Assembly: GCF_035650855.1 (NCBI RefSeq)
Contig: NZ_DASRGV010000290.1
Coordinates: 1 to 42,183, forward strand
Reading direction: 5' to 3'
Source: Actinocrinis sp035650855
GTDB taxonomy: Bacteria; Actinomycetota; Actinomycetes; Streptomycetales; Catenulisporaceae
Length of the DNA stretch: 42,183 nt
How positions within the stretch are numbered: position 1 is the first letter of the stretch; every line of letters begins with the position of its first letter. The position numbers and the translations under genes are program-made. This document shows, in pieces, positions 1 through 9,200 of the stretch. The notes beneath the pieces are model-generated. The model worked only from the letters and a program-made list of their open reading frames with translations, made no database searches and had not been told where the DNA came from.

Positions 1-32
1 AGGAGACGCCGGAACTCCCGCGCGTCTCGAAC

Positions 33-101
33 GGCTGACGGTTACGACTGACGACTGACGGCTAACGGCTGACGGCTGACGACTGCCTGCTAACGGCTGA
101 C
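33..101. repeat. Degenerate heptamer tandem repeat (GRCTGAC)
   Basis: About ten tandem copies of a 7-bp unit with consensus GRCTGAC (GGCTGAC, GACTGAC, GGCTAAC and similar; one copy is 6 bp) run through this stretch. No convincing reading frame crosses it. It lies upstream of the tRNA gene at the edge of the window, so its full extent to the left is unknown. Confidence 0.7.
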
Positions 102-170
102 GGCGAGCGACAGGTATCCCCAGCGGCTGATGGCGGCTCGCTGGCGATACGCATCGACCCGCCACGACTC

Positions 171-206
171 GCAGCCCCGGACCGCGATAACGAGTTCCGG
201 GGCTGC
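171..206. terminator. Hairpin upstream of tRNA-Ala, possible terminator
   Basis: An 11-bp perfect stem (GCAGCCCCGGA at 171-181 with TCCGGGGCTGC at 196-206) encloses a 14-nt loop. There is no T-tract, which is common for actinobacterial terminators. It probably ends transcription coming from the left of the window, before the tRNA gene. Confidence 0.5.
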
Positions 207-238
207 GCGTCTGCTGTGGTAGCCTCTACACGTTCCAA

Positions 239-315
239 GGGCCTGTAGCGCAGCCCGGTAGCGCACCTCGTTCGCATCGAGGGGGTCAGGGGTTCAAATC
301 CCCTCAGGTCCACCA
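239..315 (+). tRNA. tRNA-Ala (anticodon CGC)
   Basis: A complete cloverleaf can be folded by hand. The acceptor GGGCCTG pairs with CAGGTCC and contains the G3:U70 wobble pair that is the alanine identity element. The D stem is GCGC/GCGC. The anticodon stem CCTCG/CGAGG holds loop TTCGCAT (anticodon CGC, reads GCG). The T stem AGGGG/CCCCT holds loop TTCAAAT. Discriminator A is followed by an encoded CCA (313-315). Length is 77 nt. tRNA 3' ends are common integration sites, and the DNA immediately downstream looks accessory, but no second copy of the 3' end was found in the window. Confidence 0.95.
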
Positions 316-346
316 CACGAACGTTCACGGATAACTCCGAGAGCGT

Positions 347-526
347 TCATGAGTTTCCGTCCAGCCACTTGTTGATCAGGGGATTGGGCGGGATTTCTCG
401 TTTCCAGGGCTGCTTTGCGAAGGCTCGGAGAGGCGTCGAGCCACGCGAGGCCGCCCTTGTTCCGTGCGGGGACACGCCGCAGTGGCCGAACGACTCGGGG
501 CGTCGTTCGGCCAGGACTTCGCGCAC
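347..526 (-). pseudogene. Small coding remnant, 59 codons, unrecognised
   Basis: Reading the minus strand from a GTG at 526 to a TGA at 347 gives 59 residues ending NPLINKWLDGNS. I do not recognise a family. The frame has a coding-like base pattern: over 361-420, G+C is about 55, 40 and 75 percent at codon positions 1, 2 and 3. An in-frame TAG lies two codons before the GTG (530-532), and there is no good ribosome-binding site. It is therefore most likely the surviving C-terminus of a longer gene, possibly lost when the DNA beside the tRNA was rearranged. It could instead be a genuine tiny gene. The rest of 316-679 shows no other gene. Confidence 0.4.
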
Positions 527-679
527 CAGCTATTAGTGATCTTGTAGCCTCGCCAGGCTCAGTCTGGTGACCGCTGCAGCGGTTGGTCGCTCAGTCCTGC
601 TCTGCTCGGCTCATGAAGTGCTTTGATACGCTTTTGGGGGCGATACGGGGGCGGATGGCGTCAGCGGAGGGGTCGGATC

Positions 680-1387
680 GTGGCTATCGATGAGTTGCCG
701 TTGCCGGTAGTGAACTTCCTGAACGTCATCGGTGTGGAATGGCCGTACATCGACGAGGAAACGGTCATGCAGTTCGCCTCGTTGGTGCGGGAGTTCGGAC
801 AGGCGGTTCAGCAGACGCACCAGGACGCTACCGATGCTGTCCATCGAATAGCGCAGGCACATCAGGGTGCATCGACGGCGCGGATGAAGTCCGGATGGGC
901 GACCTTGTCGGACCGGCACGTGACCGAGATCGTGGATGGCTGCGAGGTGCTGGCGGTCGCCCTGGAGGCATGGGCCGGGTACATCGTGGTCCAGAAGGGC
1001 GTGGCGATTGCGGAACTGGTGTCGATGGCCGCGGCATTCGTCGCCGACCAGGCCGCAGCGGTTGCCACGTTGGGCATCGCCGAAGCCGCCGTGCCGGTCA
1101 TCATCGCTGGCGCACGGAAGCTGGCCGAGTCGTTGATCGACGATCTCAACCAGTACGTTCAGGGGAAGATCATCGAAGCCGCCGCGAAGCCGCTGTTCGC
1201 GAAGGTGGAGTCGGCGCTATCCGGGCTGGATTGGTCGCAAGCGGGTGCCTCCGGTGAGACCGCGGAGGGCTTCAGTCTGGACATGCAGGAGCTGACGACG
1301 CAGACCGGGATCCTGCGCGCTCACGCGGAGACGATGCGCTCGCACGCGGTCAGGCTGAGCGACGGAATCGGGGGATTGAGTTTCTGA
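680..1387 (+). CDS. WXG100/ESX-type leader protein of an Rhs toxin operon
   Basis: A 235-residue, mostly helical, alanine-rich protein. It has the N-terminal pattern 'LNVIGVEWPYIDEETV' and later helical segments typical of actinobacterial WXG100-like proteins encoded beside large toxins, thought to be exported by type VII (ESX) machinery. The GTG at 680 is chosen because GGAGGGG at 666-672 sits 7 nt upstream; an ATG at 623 in the same frame lacks a Shine-Dalgarno and adds an Arg/Gly-rich stretch. Its stop overlaps the next start by one base (TGATG at 1385-1389), which suggests translational coupling to the Rhs protein. Residues about 100-150 are hydrophobic and alanine-rich. A role as export chaperone or leader for the Rhs product is inferred from context. 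Confidence 0.75.
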   Translation: MAIDELPLPVVNFLNVIGVEWPYIDEETVMQFASLVREFGQAVQQTHQDATDAVHRIAQAHQGASTARMKSGWATLSDRHVTEIVDGCEVLAVALEAWAGYIVVQKGVAIAELVSMAAAFVADQAAAVATLGIAEAAVPVIIAGARKLAESLIDDLNQYVQGKIIEAAAKPLFAKVESALSGLDWSQAGASGETAEGFSLDMQELTTQTGILRAHAETMRSHAVRLSDGIGGLSF

Positions 1388-4300
1388 TGGGGGCTGGAGA
1401 GGAACTCGCTGTTGCCGCAAAGGCACTGGCCCGGGACTTCGCCGAGTCGGCCGACCGGATCGCCGACAAAGCCGCGTCGTTCGCGGAACAGACTGCGGAC
1501 AAGGCGCTGAGCAACGGCCGCGATCTGGAAAGCCTCGACCAGGATCTGGGTGGCAAGTTCGACGGCATTGGCAAGGGCGGCGAGCCCGACAGTCTTGCCC
1601 CACGGCCTGGCACGGCCTCCGGCGAGCCGACACCTGGCGGGGAACCTCTGCCCGCCGGAGGCAGCACGGAGCCGCCCACCCTGAATCACGGCGGCGAGAC
1701 TCCGACGGGCGGACAGGCGGCTGACGGCAACAGCGGTTCCACTACCGGGGGTGACCCCGTTGATGTCGTGTCGGGTCAGATGATCAGCTCTGAGACCGAC
1801 CTGGAACTGCCTGGGCTGTTGCCCCTTGTGCTTCGGCGTGCCTATGCGTCCGGTTATCGCGGTGGCAGGCACTTCGGACCGGGGTGGTCCTCGACTCTCG
1901 ACCAGCGTGTTGAGATCGACGAGGACGGTATTCACTTCGCTGGCGACGACGCTCAGATTCTGCACTACCCCCTACCTACCCAGCCTGGTCAGCAGGTACT
2001 GCCCGCTGCTGGCGCCCGGTGGCCGCTGACCTGGGACCGGGCCAGCGACACGATCCATATCGAAGACCCTGGGCGCGGCTGGACCCGGCACTTCACCACC
2101 CTCGGAGCCGGGAGGACCAGCGCAGGTCAGCTGCGGCCGATCACCGCGATCTCCGACCGGAACGGCCATCGCATCACATTCGTCTTCGACGAAGACGGCG
2201 TGCCCTCCGAGGTTCAGCACACCGGTGGCTATCGCGTCGCGGTCGAAACGGACTACACGCTCGCGGGCGTTCGCGTCACAGCCCTCCGCCTGCACGATGG
2301 CTCGCACGACGGACAAGGCAGCAGTGTCTTGACCTACGGCTACGATCGTCAGGGGCGGCTGACCGAAGTCACCGACTCTACGGGCGTGCCATACGTCTAC
2401 GAGTTCGACGATCACGACCGCGTCACAGCGTGGACAGACCGCAACAGTTTCAGATATGAGTACGAGTATTGTCGCGAAACGGGCCGCGTTGTCCGAGGCG
2501 CGGGGCAAGATGGCTACCTCTCCGCGGCGTTCGAGTACGACGTCAAAGCCCGCGCCACCAAGGTCACCAACAGCCTGGGGCACGTCACCGTGTTCCGGTA
2601 CGACGAACACGGCCACATCACAGAAACCGTCGATCCTCTTGGCAACGTCACGCGGACCGAGTTCGACCGTTATGGGCGGCCGCTTTCCCGCACCGATCCT
2701 CTCGGACACACCACTCGATTCGTGCGCGACGAACGCGGAGAGCCGGTCCGCATCGAGCGTCCCGACGGGCTGGCCGTGGCGGTCGAATACAACGACCTGC
2801 GGTTGCCCGTCCGCGTCATCGGCGCCGACGGAGCTGAGTGGAAGTACGAGTATGACGCGGCCGGCGGCATCGTCTCGGTGACGGATCCGGCCGGCGCGGT
2901 GATCGGTCTTCAGCGAGACGAGCGCGGCGCTCTCGCCGCGGTGATCGACGCGCTGGGAGCGGTTAGCCGCTACGAGTCGGATCGTGCGGGGTTGCCGTTG
3001 GCCGCGACCGATCCGTTGGGTGGGCAGGCTCGGATCGAGCGCGACGCCTTCGGCCGCCCCGTCGTGCTCACGGACGCACTGGGAGGGACCACCCGCGTCG
3101 GCTGGACCATAGAGGGACGGCCGGCATGGCGCGTCCTCCCGGACGGCACGCGGGAGGAGTGGACCTACGATGCCGAGGGCAATCTGCTTGAGCAGCGCGC
3201 TCCCGGCGGCGCCGTCACCCGTTTCGAATACGGCGATTTCAGCAGGCCGACAGCACGCGTCGACCCGTCGGGCGCGCGCTACCGGTTCGCTTATGACAAG
3301 GAACTGCGCCCTGTCTCGGTGACAGGACCACATGGCCGAAGCTGGACCTACGAGTACGATCCGGCCGGCCGCCTCGTCTCGGAGACCGATTTCAACGGTC
3401 GCACCATCACGTATCAGTACGACGCAGCCGGCCGCGTTGTAGGGCGGACGAACGGCGCGGGCGAGTCGGTGCACCTTGAGCGGGACAGCCTTGGCGCGGT
3501 TACCGAGCGCCGAGTAGGCGAAGCGGTCACCCGTTTCGAATACGACGCCGCGGGACGGATATCGCGGGCTCTAGGTCCCGACAGCGTGCTCGAATACGGC
3601 CGCGACAGCCTCGGTCGAGTGCTTACCGAGACGGTGAACGGGCACGTGCTCGCGAGCGAGTACGACGCTGCAGGCCGGCGGATACGCCGCACGACGCCGA
3701 GCGGCGCGGTATCCGAATGGGCCTATGACGCGGCCGGGCGACCCATCTCCCTCGCTACGGCAGGCGGCGGCCTGACGTTCCAGCACGATGCCGCCGGCCG
3801 CGAGATCACACGCTATTTCGGCACCACCGCGGCTCTCTCGCAGGAATTCGACGCCCTGGGCCGCCTGACTGTACAGGGCGTGTGGGCCTACGATCGGCCG
3901 GAAGCCGAGGCCACAGCGACGCCCGTGCCGCGCCTGTTGCAGCAGCGGTCGTACACGTACCGGCAGGACGGCATCCCGACATCCGTCGCCGATGCGTTGC
4001 GCGGCACGCGTACTTTCGACCTTGACCGGGCCGGCCGGGTCACGGCGGTGAACACGGCGACATGGACCGAGTCGTACGCGTACGACCAGTTCGGCAACAT
4101 CGTCCAGGCGACCGGCCCGTGGGGTGACGACCTGCAGGGCGAGCGGCACTTTGAAGGCACCATGCTGCGCCGAGCCGGGCGCGTCGATTACGAGCATGAT
4201 GAGCAGGGCCGCGTCGTCCGTGTCAGCCGTCGGACACTGTCCGGTCAGACAAGACAGTGGTCGTATACCTGGGATGGCGAAGACCGCCTGACTCGCGTGA

Positions 4301-5334
4301 CGACCCCGGACTTGACCAGCTGGGAATACGCGTACGATCCACTCGGTCGCCGCATAGCCAAGCGCCGCCTGGCTTCGGACGGCGCCGTCGCCGAGGAGAC
4401 CTTGTTCACCTGGGACGACATTCGGCTTGCCGAACAGCTGTCTCATGGCCCGGACGGCCGTTCCACCGCCGTGACGTGGGAATGGGAGCCCGGTACTGGC
4501 CGCGCGGCCACGCAGGTCCATCGCTCCTGGGCAGATGACGCTCCACAGGAGGAGATCGACGCCGCCTTCTACGCAATCGTCACGGACCTGGTCGGGACCC
4601 CGTCCGAGCTGATCGCAGCTGACGGCCGCGTGGCCTGGCACAGCACCTCGACGCTTTGGGGCTCCGTCGTGGCGGTCTCGGCGGACGGAATCGACTGTCC
4701 TCTGCGGTTCCCCGGCCAGTACCTCGATGCCGAATCCGGGCTTAGCCACAACGTATACCGGTACTACGACTCTGGAACCGGTCGGTATGTCACGCCGGAT
4801 CCGCTGGGCCTGGCCCCGGCGCCGAACCAGCACGCGTACGTCCCGAACCCGGTCATCGGCACCGACGAACTCGGGCTCTCCCCGGCCGCCGGCGCTCAGA
4901 CCAACTACATGGACGCGACGGACAAATTCGCGATCAACGCGGCCAACGCCAAACCGATGCCCGGCTTCCACGACGTCATCATTCACGGCAGCCCGACAGA
5001 CTTCGGGCCACAGCCCACATCGTGGAAGAACGGCACGAATTTCGACCACCGGACGCTTGCCAACCTGCTGGAACACGATCCGAGCTATGCCGGCGGCCCG
5101 ATCAGGCTGCTGTCCTGCAGTACCGGCAAGCTTCCGGACGGCGCCGCGCAGAACCTCGCGAACAAGCTCGGTGTCACGGTCGTCGCGCCGACCGATACGC
5201 TGTGGGCCTATCCGTCAGGACGACTCACCGTCGGTTCGACGGCACTGCGCAGCAGCGGCTCCACCGATTTGTGGAACGTCTTCGAACCGGGCAATAGTTC
5301 GACCTCGCTGACCCAGTGGCTGGCCAAACCGTAG
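1387..5334 (+). CDS. Rhs/YD-repeat polymorphic toxin with possible His/Cys tip
   Basis: This 1315-residue protein has the architecture of actinobacterial Rhs/WapA-like toxins. A helical N-terminus (1-65) is followed by a Gly/Pro/Thr-rich linker (65-120), a DUF6531-like entry beginning 'DPVDVVSGQMI' (about 118-180), and many YD repeats such as 'YEYDAAGGI' (to about 1090). The Rhs core ends 'RYYDSGTGRY' with PDPLGL (1137-1142) and DELGL (1160-1164), where such proteins are usually cut. The variable tip (about 1167-1315) contains VIIHGS with His1200 and LLSCSTG with Cys1244. This spacing resembles clan CD (caspase-like) peptidases, so a peptidase toxin is possible; that is inference. There is no N-terminal signal peptide, which fits type VII export with the partner gene that it overlaps by 1 nt. 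Base composition is lower in G+C than the housekeeping genes. The immunity candidate follows 25 nt later. Confidence 0.9.
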   Translation: MGAGEELAVAAKALARDFAESADRIADKAASFAEQTADKALSNGRDLESLDQDLGGKFDGIGKGGEPDSLAPRPGTASGEPTPGGEPLPAGGSTEPPTLNHGGETPTGGQAADGNSGSTTGGDPVDVVSGQMISSETDLELPGLLPLVLRRAYASGYRGGRHFGPGWSSTLDQRVEIDEDGIHFAGDDAQILHYPLPTQPGQQVLPAAGARWPLTWDRASDTIHIEDPGRGWTRHFTTLGAGRTSAGQLRPITAISDRNGHRITFVFDEDGVPSEVQHTGGYRVAVETDYTLAGVRVTALRLHDGSHDGQGSSVLTYGYDRQGRLTEVTDSTGVPYVYEFDDHDRVTAWTDRNSFRYEYEYCRETGRVVRGAGQDGYLSAAFEYDVKARATKVTNSLGHVTVFRYDEHGHITETVDPLGNVTRTEFDRYGRPLSRTDPLGHTTRFVRDERGEPVRIERPDGLAVAVEYNDLRLPVRVIGADGAEWKYEYDAAGGIVSVTDPAGAVIGLQRDERGALAAVIDALGAVSRYESDRAGLPLAATDPLGGQARIERDAFGRPVVLTDALGGTTRVGWTIEGRPAWRVLPDGTREEWTYDAEGNLLEQRAPGGAVTRFEYGDFSRPTARVDPSGARYRFAYDKELRPVSVTGPHGRSWTYEYDPAGRLVSETDFNGRTITYQYDAAGRVVGRTNGAGESVHLERDSLGAVTERRVGEAVTRFEYDAAGRISRALGPDSVLEYGRDSLGRVLTETVNGHVLASEYDAAGRRIRRTTPSGAVSEWAYDAAGRPISLATAGGGLTFQHDAAGREITRYFGTTAALSQEFDALGRLTVQGVWAYDRPEAEATATPVPRLLQQRSYTYRQDGIPTSVADALRGTRTFDLDRAGRVTAVNTATWTESYAYDQFGNIVQATGPWGDDLQGERHFEGTMLRRAGRVDYEHDEQGRVVRVSRRTLSGQTRQWSYTWDGEDRLTRVTTPDLTSWEYAYDPLGRRIAKRRLASDGAVAEETLFTWDDIRLAEQLSHGPDGRSTAVTWEWEPGTGRAATQVHRSWADDAPQEEIDAAFYAIVTDLVGTPSELIAADGRVAWHSTSTLWGSVVAVSADGIDCPLRFPGQYLDAESGLSHNVYRYYDSGTGRYVTPDPLGLAPAPNQHAYVPNPVIGTDELGLSPAAGAQTNYMDATDKFAINAANAKPMPGFHDVIIHGSPTDFGPQPTSWKNGTNFDHRTLANLLEHDPSYAGGPIRLLSCSTGKLPDGAAQNLANKLGVTVVAPTDTLWAYPSGRLTVGSTALRSSGSTDLWNVFEPGNSSTSLTQWLAKP

Positions 5335-5359
5335 CAACGCTGAACAGGATGGCTGTCAG

Positions 5360-5731
5360 ATGAAGCAACTCGGTTTCTTTCGAGAGCTTCCACACGGCGA
5401 CCCGGAAGGTCCCTCGCTGCTCGAAGCCGGACGCCAGACGCGGGACGACGAGGCGGCGATCGTGCGTTACCTCGCGGAGAGCCCTGTGCTGGCCATCTCC
5501 GGCAGTGCCGTGTACGACGTCATCGATTCGCAGCATCCGGTCGCCGGCCGCAACGCGGTGCGCACCGACGGCGTGTGGATCTGGCCCGATGATCTCGCGT
5601 ATTACGTAGCCAACTATCACATCGTGCTGCCCGCCGAGTTCATCGCGGATGGAACACGGACTAAGTGGGCTGTCCGCGACCTCACGCAGGCCGAGTTGGA
5701 GGACCTGGAGCGGGAGATGTTCGGGGAGTAG
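5360..5731 (+). CDS. Probable immunity protein for the Rhs toxin
   Basis: A 123-residue, acidic, apparently cytosolic protein with no signal or membrane segment. It begins 25 nt after the Rhs stop on the same strand, the position where the cognate immunity gene normally sits in polymorphic toxin operons. The C-terminal half contains 'TDGVWIWPDDLAYYV' followed by 'HIVLPAEFI', a pattern I associate with small hypothetical proteins of streptomycetes rather than with a named immunity family. The C-terminus is rich in Glu/Asp (ELEDLEREMFGE). The function is inferred from location only. No other candidate for self-protection is present nearby. Confidence 0.65.
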   Translation: MKQLGFFRELPHGDPEGPSLLEAGRQTRDDEAAIVRYLAESPVLAISGSAVYDVIDSQHPVAGRNAVRTDGVWIWPDDLAYYVANYHIVLPAEFIADGTRTKWAVRDLTQAELEDLEREMFGE

Positions 5732-6022
5732 GCACCGGTCTCGGGTTCGCGCACGCCGGCTGAGACGGGACAACTCGTCGCACTGCTCGGCGGCGAGCCG
5801 GAGATCCTTCCAGGCCGCCGTCAGCTGCGGGGCGATGGCCAGAGATCTGACCCGAGTCAAGATGCCCAAGCTGATCGCGAAGGACTTCTCCGTCCAGGCC
5901 GCCGCCGCAGACGCGCACCACAACACCCGGCTGATCGCCGCCGAAGCGCGCGCCGCGCACGTCGCATCCCCCTGCTCGATGTGAGTAGTGAGTTGTACGG
6001 CGAAGCGGTGGAACTCGGCCAT
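5732..6022 (-). pseudogene. Possible truncated minus-strand gene, unrecognised
   Basis: The stretch 5732-6213 has no confident gene. On the minus strand an open frame from ATG 6022 reads a helical, alanine-rich sequence beginning MAEFHRFAVQL. Over 5821-5880 it has about 85 percent G+C at codon position 3 and about 50 percent at positions 1 and 2. The frame stays open across the immunity gene and into the Rhs gene (stop near 5225), which cannot all be real, so its original C-terminus was probably replaced. The plus strand shares the same third positions, so coding direction is not certain. I see no ribosome-binding site. From 6023 to 6213 I see only the leader of the next gene, including an inverted repeat CGGATCG/CGATCCG. 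Confidence 0.3.
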
Positions 6023-6213
6023 GGCCGGCTGGACATGGCCTCGGTTATTAGAGCCATCGAAGCGCGCAGTGCGGCTGAGGGATGTCAGCCGACGTTGTAG
6101 CAAATTCGTGACGCCAGCGGCTTTCACCGAGGCCGGATCGTCGCCCGCGGCTGGTACTGTCAGCGATCCGGTGGGGGCGGGCAGGCCGCCCGGCCGTGGT
6201 TCGGGTGGGATAC

Positions 6214-9200
6214 ATGAGAACTAGAGTGCGCGTCGCGCTGACCTTGAGCGCCGTCACTGTCGCAGCGGGGCTGACGGCCTGGCCCGCGCAGGCGGCCGGG
6301 ACTACCTACTACGTCGACATCTCCAACCAAGCTTGCTCGGACAGCGGAAGCGGTACCGCGGCCGCGCCGTTCTGCAGCATCCAGGCAGGCGTGAACGCGG
6401 CATCGGCAGGCGACACGGTCGTGGTGTCGAGCTCGCTGAACGTGATGTACCGGGCCGGCGCCGTGATCTCCAAGTCCGGTTCTGACGGGTCGCCGATCAC
6501 CATCGAATCCAACGCCGCGCAGCACTACTCGAGCAGTGGCAACCCGCTGATCTGGACGACGTCGGGCTCGTCCGCCTTCGTGCTCAACGGCGCCAGCCAC
6601 ATCGCGATCCGGGGCTTCGCGATCCTCAACTACGCGTCGGCTCCGCTGGTCCAGGTCCAGAACTCCACCGACGTCACGGTCGACGGGATCGACGGCGCCG
6701 CTTCCTCCGGCGACGGCGGGTCGGCGGCGGTGACCGTCGACGGAGCGTCCAGCGCCGTCACGATCAGCCGGAGCGCGCTGAGCGGTATCACCGTGAGCTC
6801 GGGCGCCGCGAACGTCACGGTGACGACGAACCGTGTCTCCGGCAACATCGGGCAGACGCCGATCCTCGCGACCGGCGTCAACGGCCTGAACGTGACCAGC
6901 AACACCGTCGAGCGCGCCTGCCCGTCGGGCATCGACGTCGAGGGCGCGTCCCAGCAGGTGTCGATCGAGAACAACATCGTCATCGACGACTGGGGCTGGG
7001 GGCCGGGCATCTCGGGCGGCTACCGGGACTGTGCCGGCGTGGTTGCCGGCACGACGCCGGCCCAGCCCGAGGTGACCGTCTCCGCGGGGTCCGCGGCGCA
7101 CGCGACGAGCGACTACAACGACCTCTACACCTGGCCCACCAACAACACGGCCATGTACGGCTGGAACGGCGCTACCTACCCGAACCTCGCGGCGTTCAAG
7201 ACGGCCACGGGGCAGGGAGCGCACGACCTCGCTTCGCTGCCATGGCCGGCCCAGCAGCAGGCGAACCCGTATGCGACCGCGGATCTGCCGCTCACCGAGG
7301 GTTCCCCGGCGATCGACTCGGGCGACGCGAACGCGCCGGGATTGCTGGCCACCGACATTCTCGGTAACCCGCGCACGGACGACCCGTACGTGCCGAACAC
7401 CGGCGGCGGATCAGGCTACGTCGATCGCGGCGCCTACGAGTTCGTGCCGGCGGCCGGCAGCCCGGCGAGCGTCACCGCGACCCCGCTGACCGGGACGTAC
7501 CCGCTGGTGGTCACCGCGACGGCGACGCCCCCGAGCGCCTGGGCCTGGGCCAGCACCTACTCGTTCAACTTCAACGACGGAACCGGGTGGACGACCCCCT
7601 CGACGTCGAACAAGATTCAGCACACCTACACGAAGCTCGGGGCCAACACCGCCGGGATCGACGTTCGCGAGACGCTGTACGGCGCCACGACCTCGGCGCA
7701 CGACTCCGACACCATCACCGTCAACCCCGGCAGCGCCCCGCTCGTCGCCTCGCTCAATCTGTCGTACCCGAGCGTGCCGGCCGCGCCGATCTCCGTCACC
7801 GCCGACGGAGCGGGGAGCACGGACGGCGCGCCGATCTCCTCGTACACCTTCGACTTCGGCGACGGTTCGACGCCGATGGTCGTGTCCGCGGCGGACGGGA
7901 CTTCGGCCACGCACCCGATGGCGATCGGCAAGTACACCGTGAAGCTGACGGTCGTCGACGTGCTCGGGAACACCGCGACGACCACGCAGCAGCTCGTGGT
8001 CGCGACCGACGCCGTGGAAGCCGCCGCGCTGACCGTCACCGAGGGAGCGCCGGTCAACGGCCTGGTGCCGGTGACCATGGATCCGAAGGGCACCACGGAC
8101 GGCGCGCCGATCTCCTCGTACTCCTTCGACTTCGGCCACGGGTCCGCTCCGGTGGTCGTGAACGCCGCGACCTCCGCTCCGGTGACGCGCCCGCTGCCGC
8201 AGGGCTTGTATATGGTCAAGCTCACCGTCACCGACGCGTTCGGCCGCTCGCAGAGCGTGTCGAAGACGGTCGCGGTGGGCGGCGGGTTCCAGCCCTACGG
8301 CCCGGCGCGGATCATGGACACCCGCAAGGGCATCGGCGTGGCCGCGGGCGCCGTGCCCGCGCTCGGCACGGTCAAGCTCAAGCTGCCGCAGGCGCTGCTC
8401 GGCACCGCGGACAGCCCGACGATCGCGGTCGTGCTGAACGTCACGGTGACCGCGCCGGCCTCCGGCGGCTACCTGACCGTCTACCCCGACGGCATGACCC
8501 GGCCCACCAGCTCGAGCCTGGACTTCAACGCCGGCGAGACCGTGCCGAACCAGGTCACCGTCCCGGTCGGCCCTGACGGCACCGTGGACTTCTACCTCGG
8601 CAGCGGCGCGAGCGCCCAGCTGATCGCCGACGCGGAGGGCGTCTACTCCCTCGGCTCCGGAACGGGATACACCGGGGTCGGTCCGACCCGGGTGCTCGAC
8701 ACCCGGACCGGGCTCGGCGGCGCGGGCGGCCGGGTGGCCGGCGGCGGCACACTGAAGCTGACCCTCCCGACGAGCGTCGTTCCGGCGAGCGCCACGGCAG
8801 TCCTGATGAACGTGACCGTGGTCCACCCGTCCGGCGGCGGCTACCTCACCGTCTACCCGGACGGCGGCTCCCGGCCGACCACCTCAGTCCTCGACTTCCC
8901 CGCGAACGACACCGTGCCGAACCTCGTCGTCGTGCCGATCACGAACGGCAAGGTCGACTTCTACCTCGGCAGCGCGGGCAGCGCGGACCTGGTGGCTGAC
9001 GTGGCCGGGTACTACAGCCCGTCGTCCACGAGCGTGTTGCTGCCCATCGTCCCGACGCGTCTGCTGGACACCCGCCAGATCGGGCCGCTGCCTGCGGGCA
9101 CGTACGGCACGCTGGAACTGTCGAACGCGCTTCAGGTGCCGTCGAACCTGCTCAGTGCGGCGCTCTACAACATCACCGTGACGCGGCCGCAGACGGGTGG

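Noticed and set aside
62..328. Minus-strand 88-codon frame with GFEPLTPSMRTRCATGLRY
   Set aside because: This peptide is the translation of the antisense of the tRNA-Ala gene, a well-known annotation artefact.
1972..5076. Two long minus-strand frames (about 500 codons each) under the Rhs gene
   Set aside because: They are antisense shadows of the YD repeats, with no recognisable domains or start signals.
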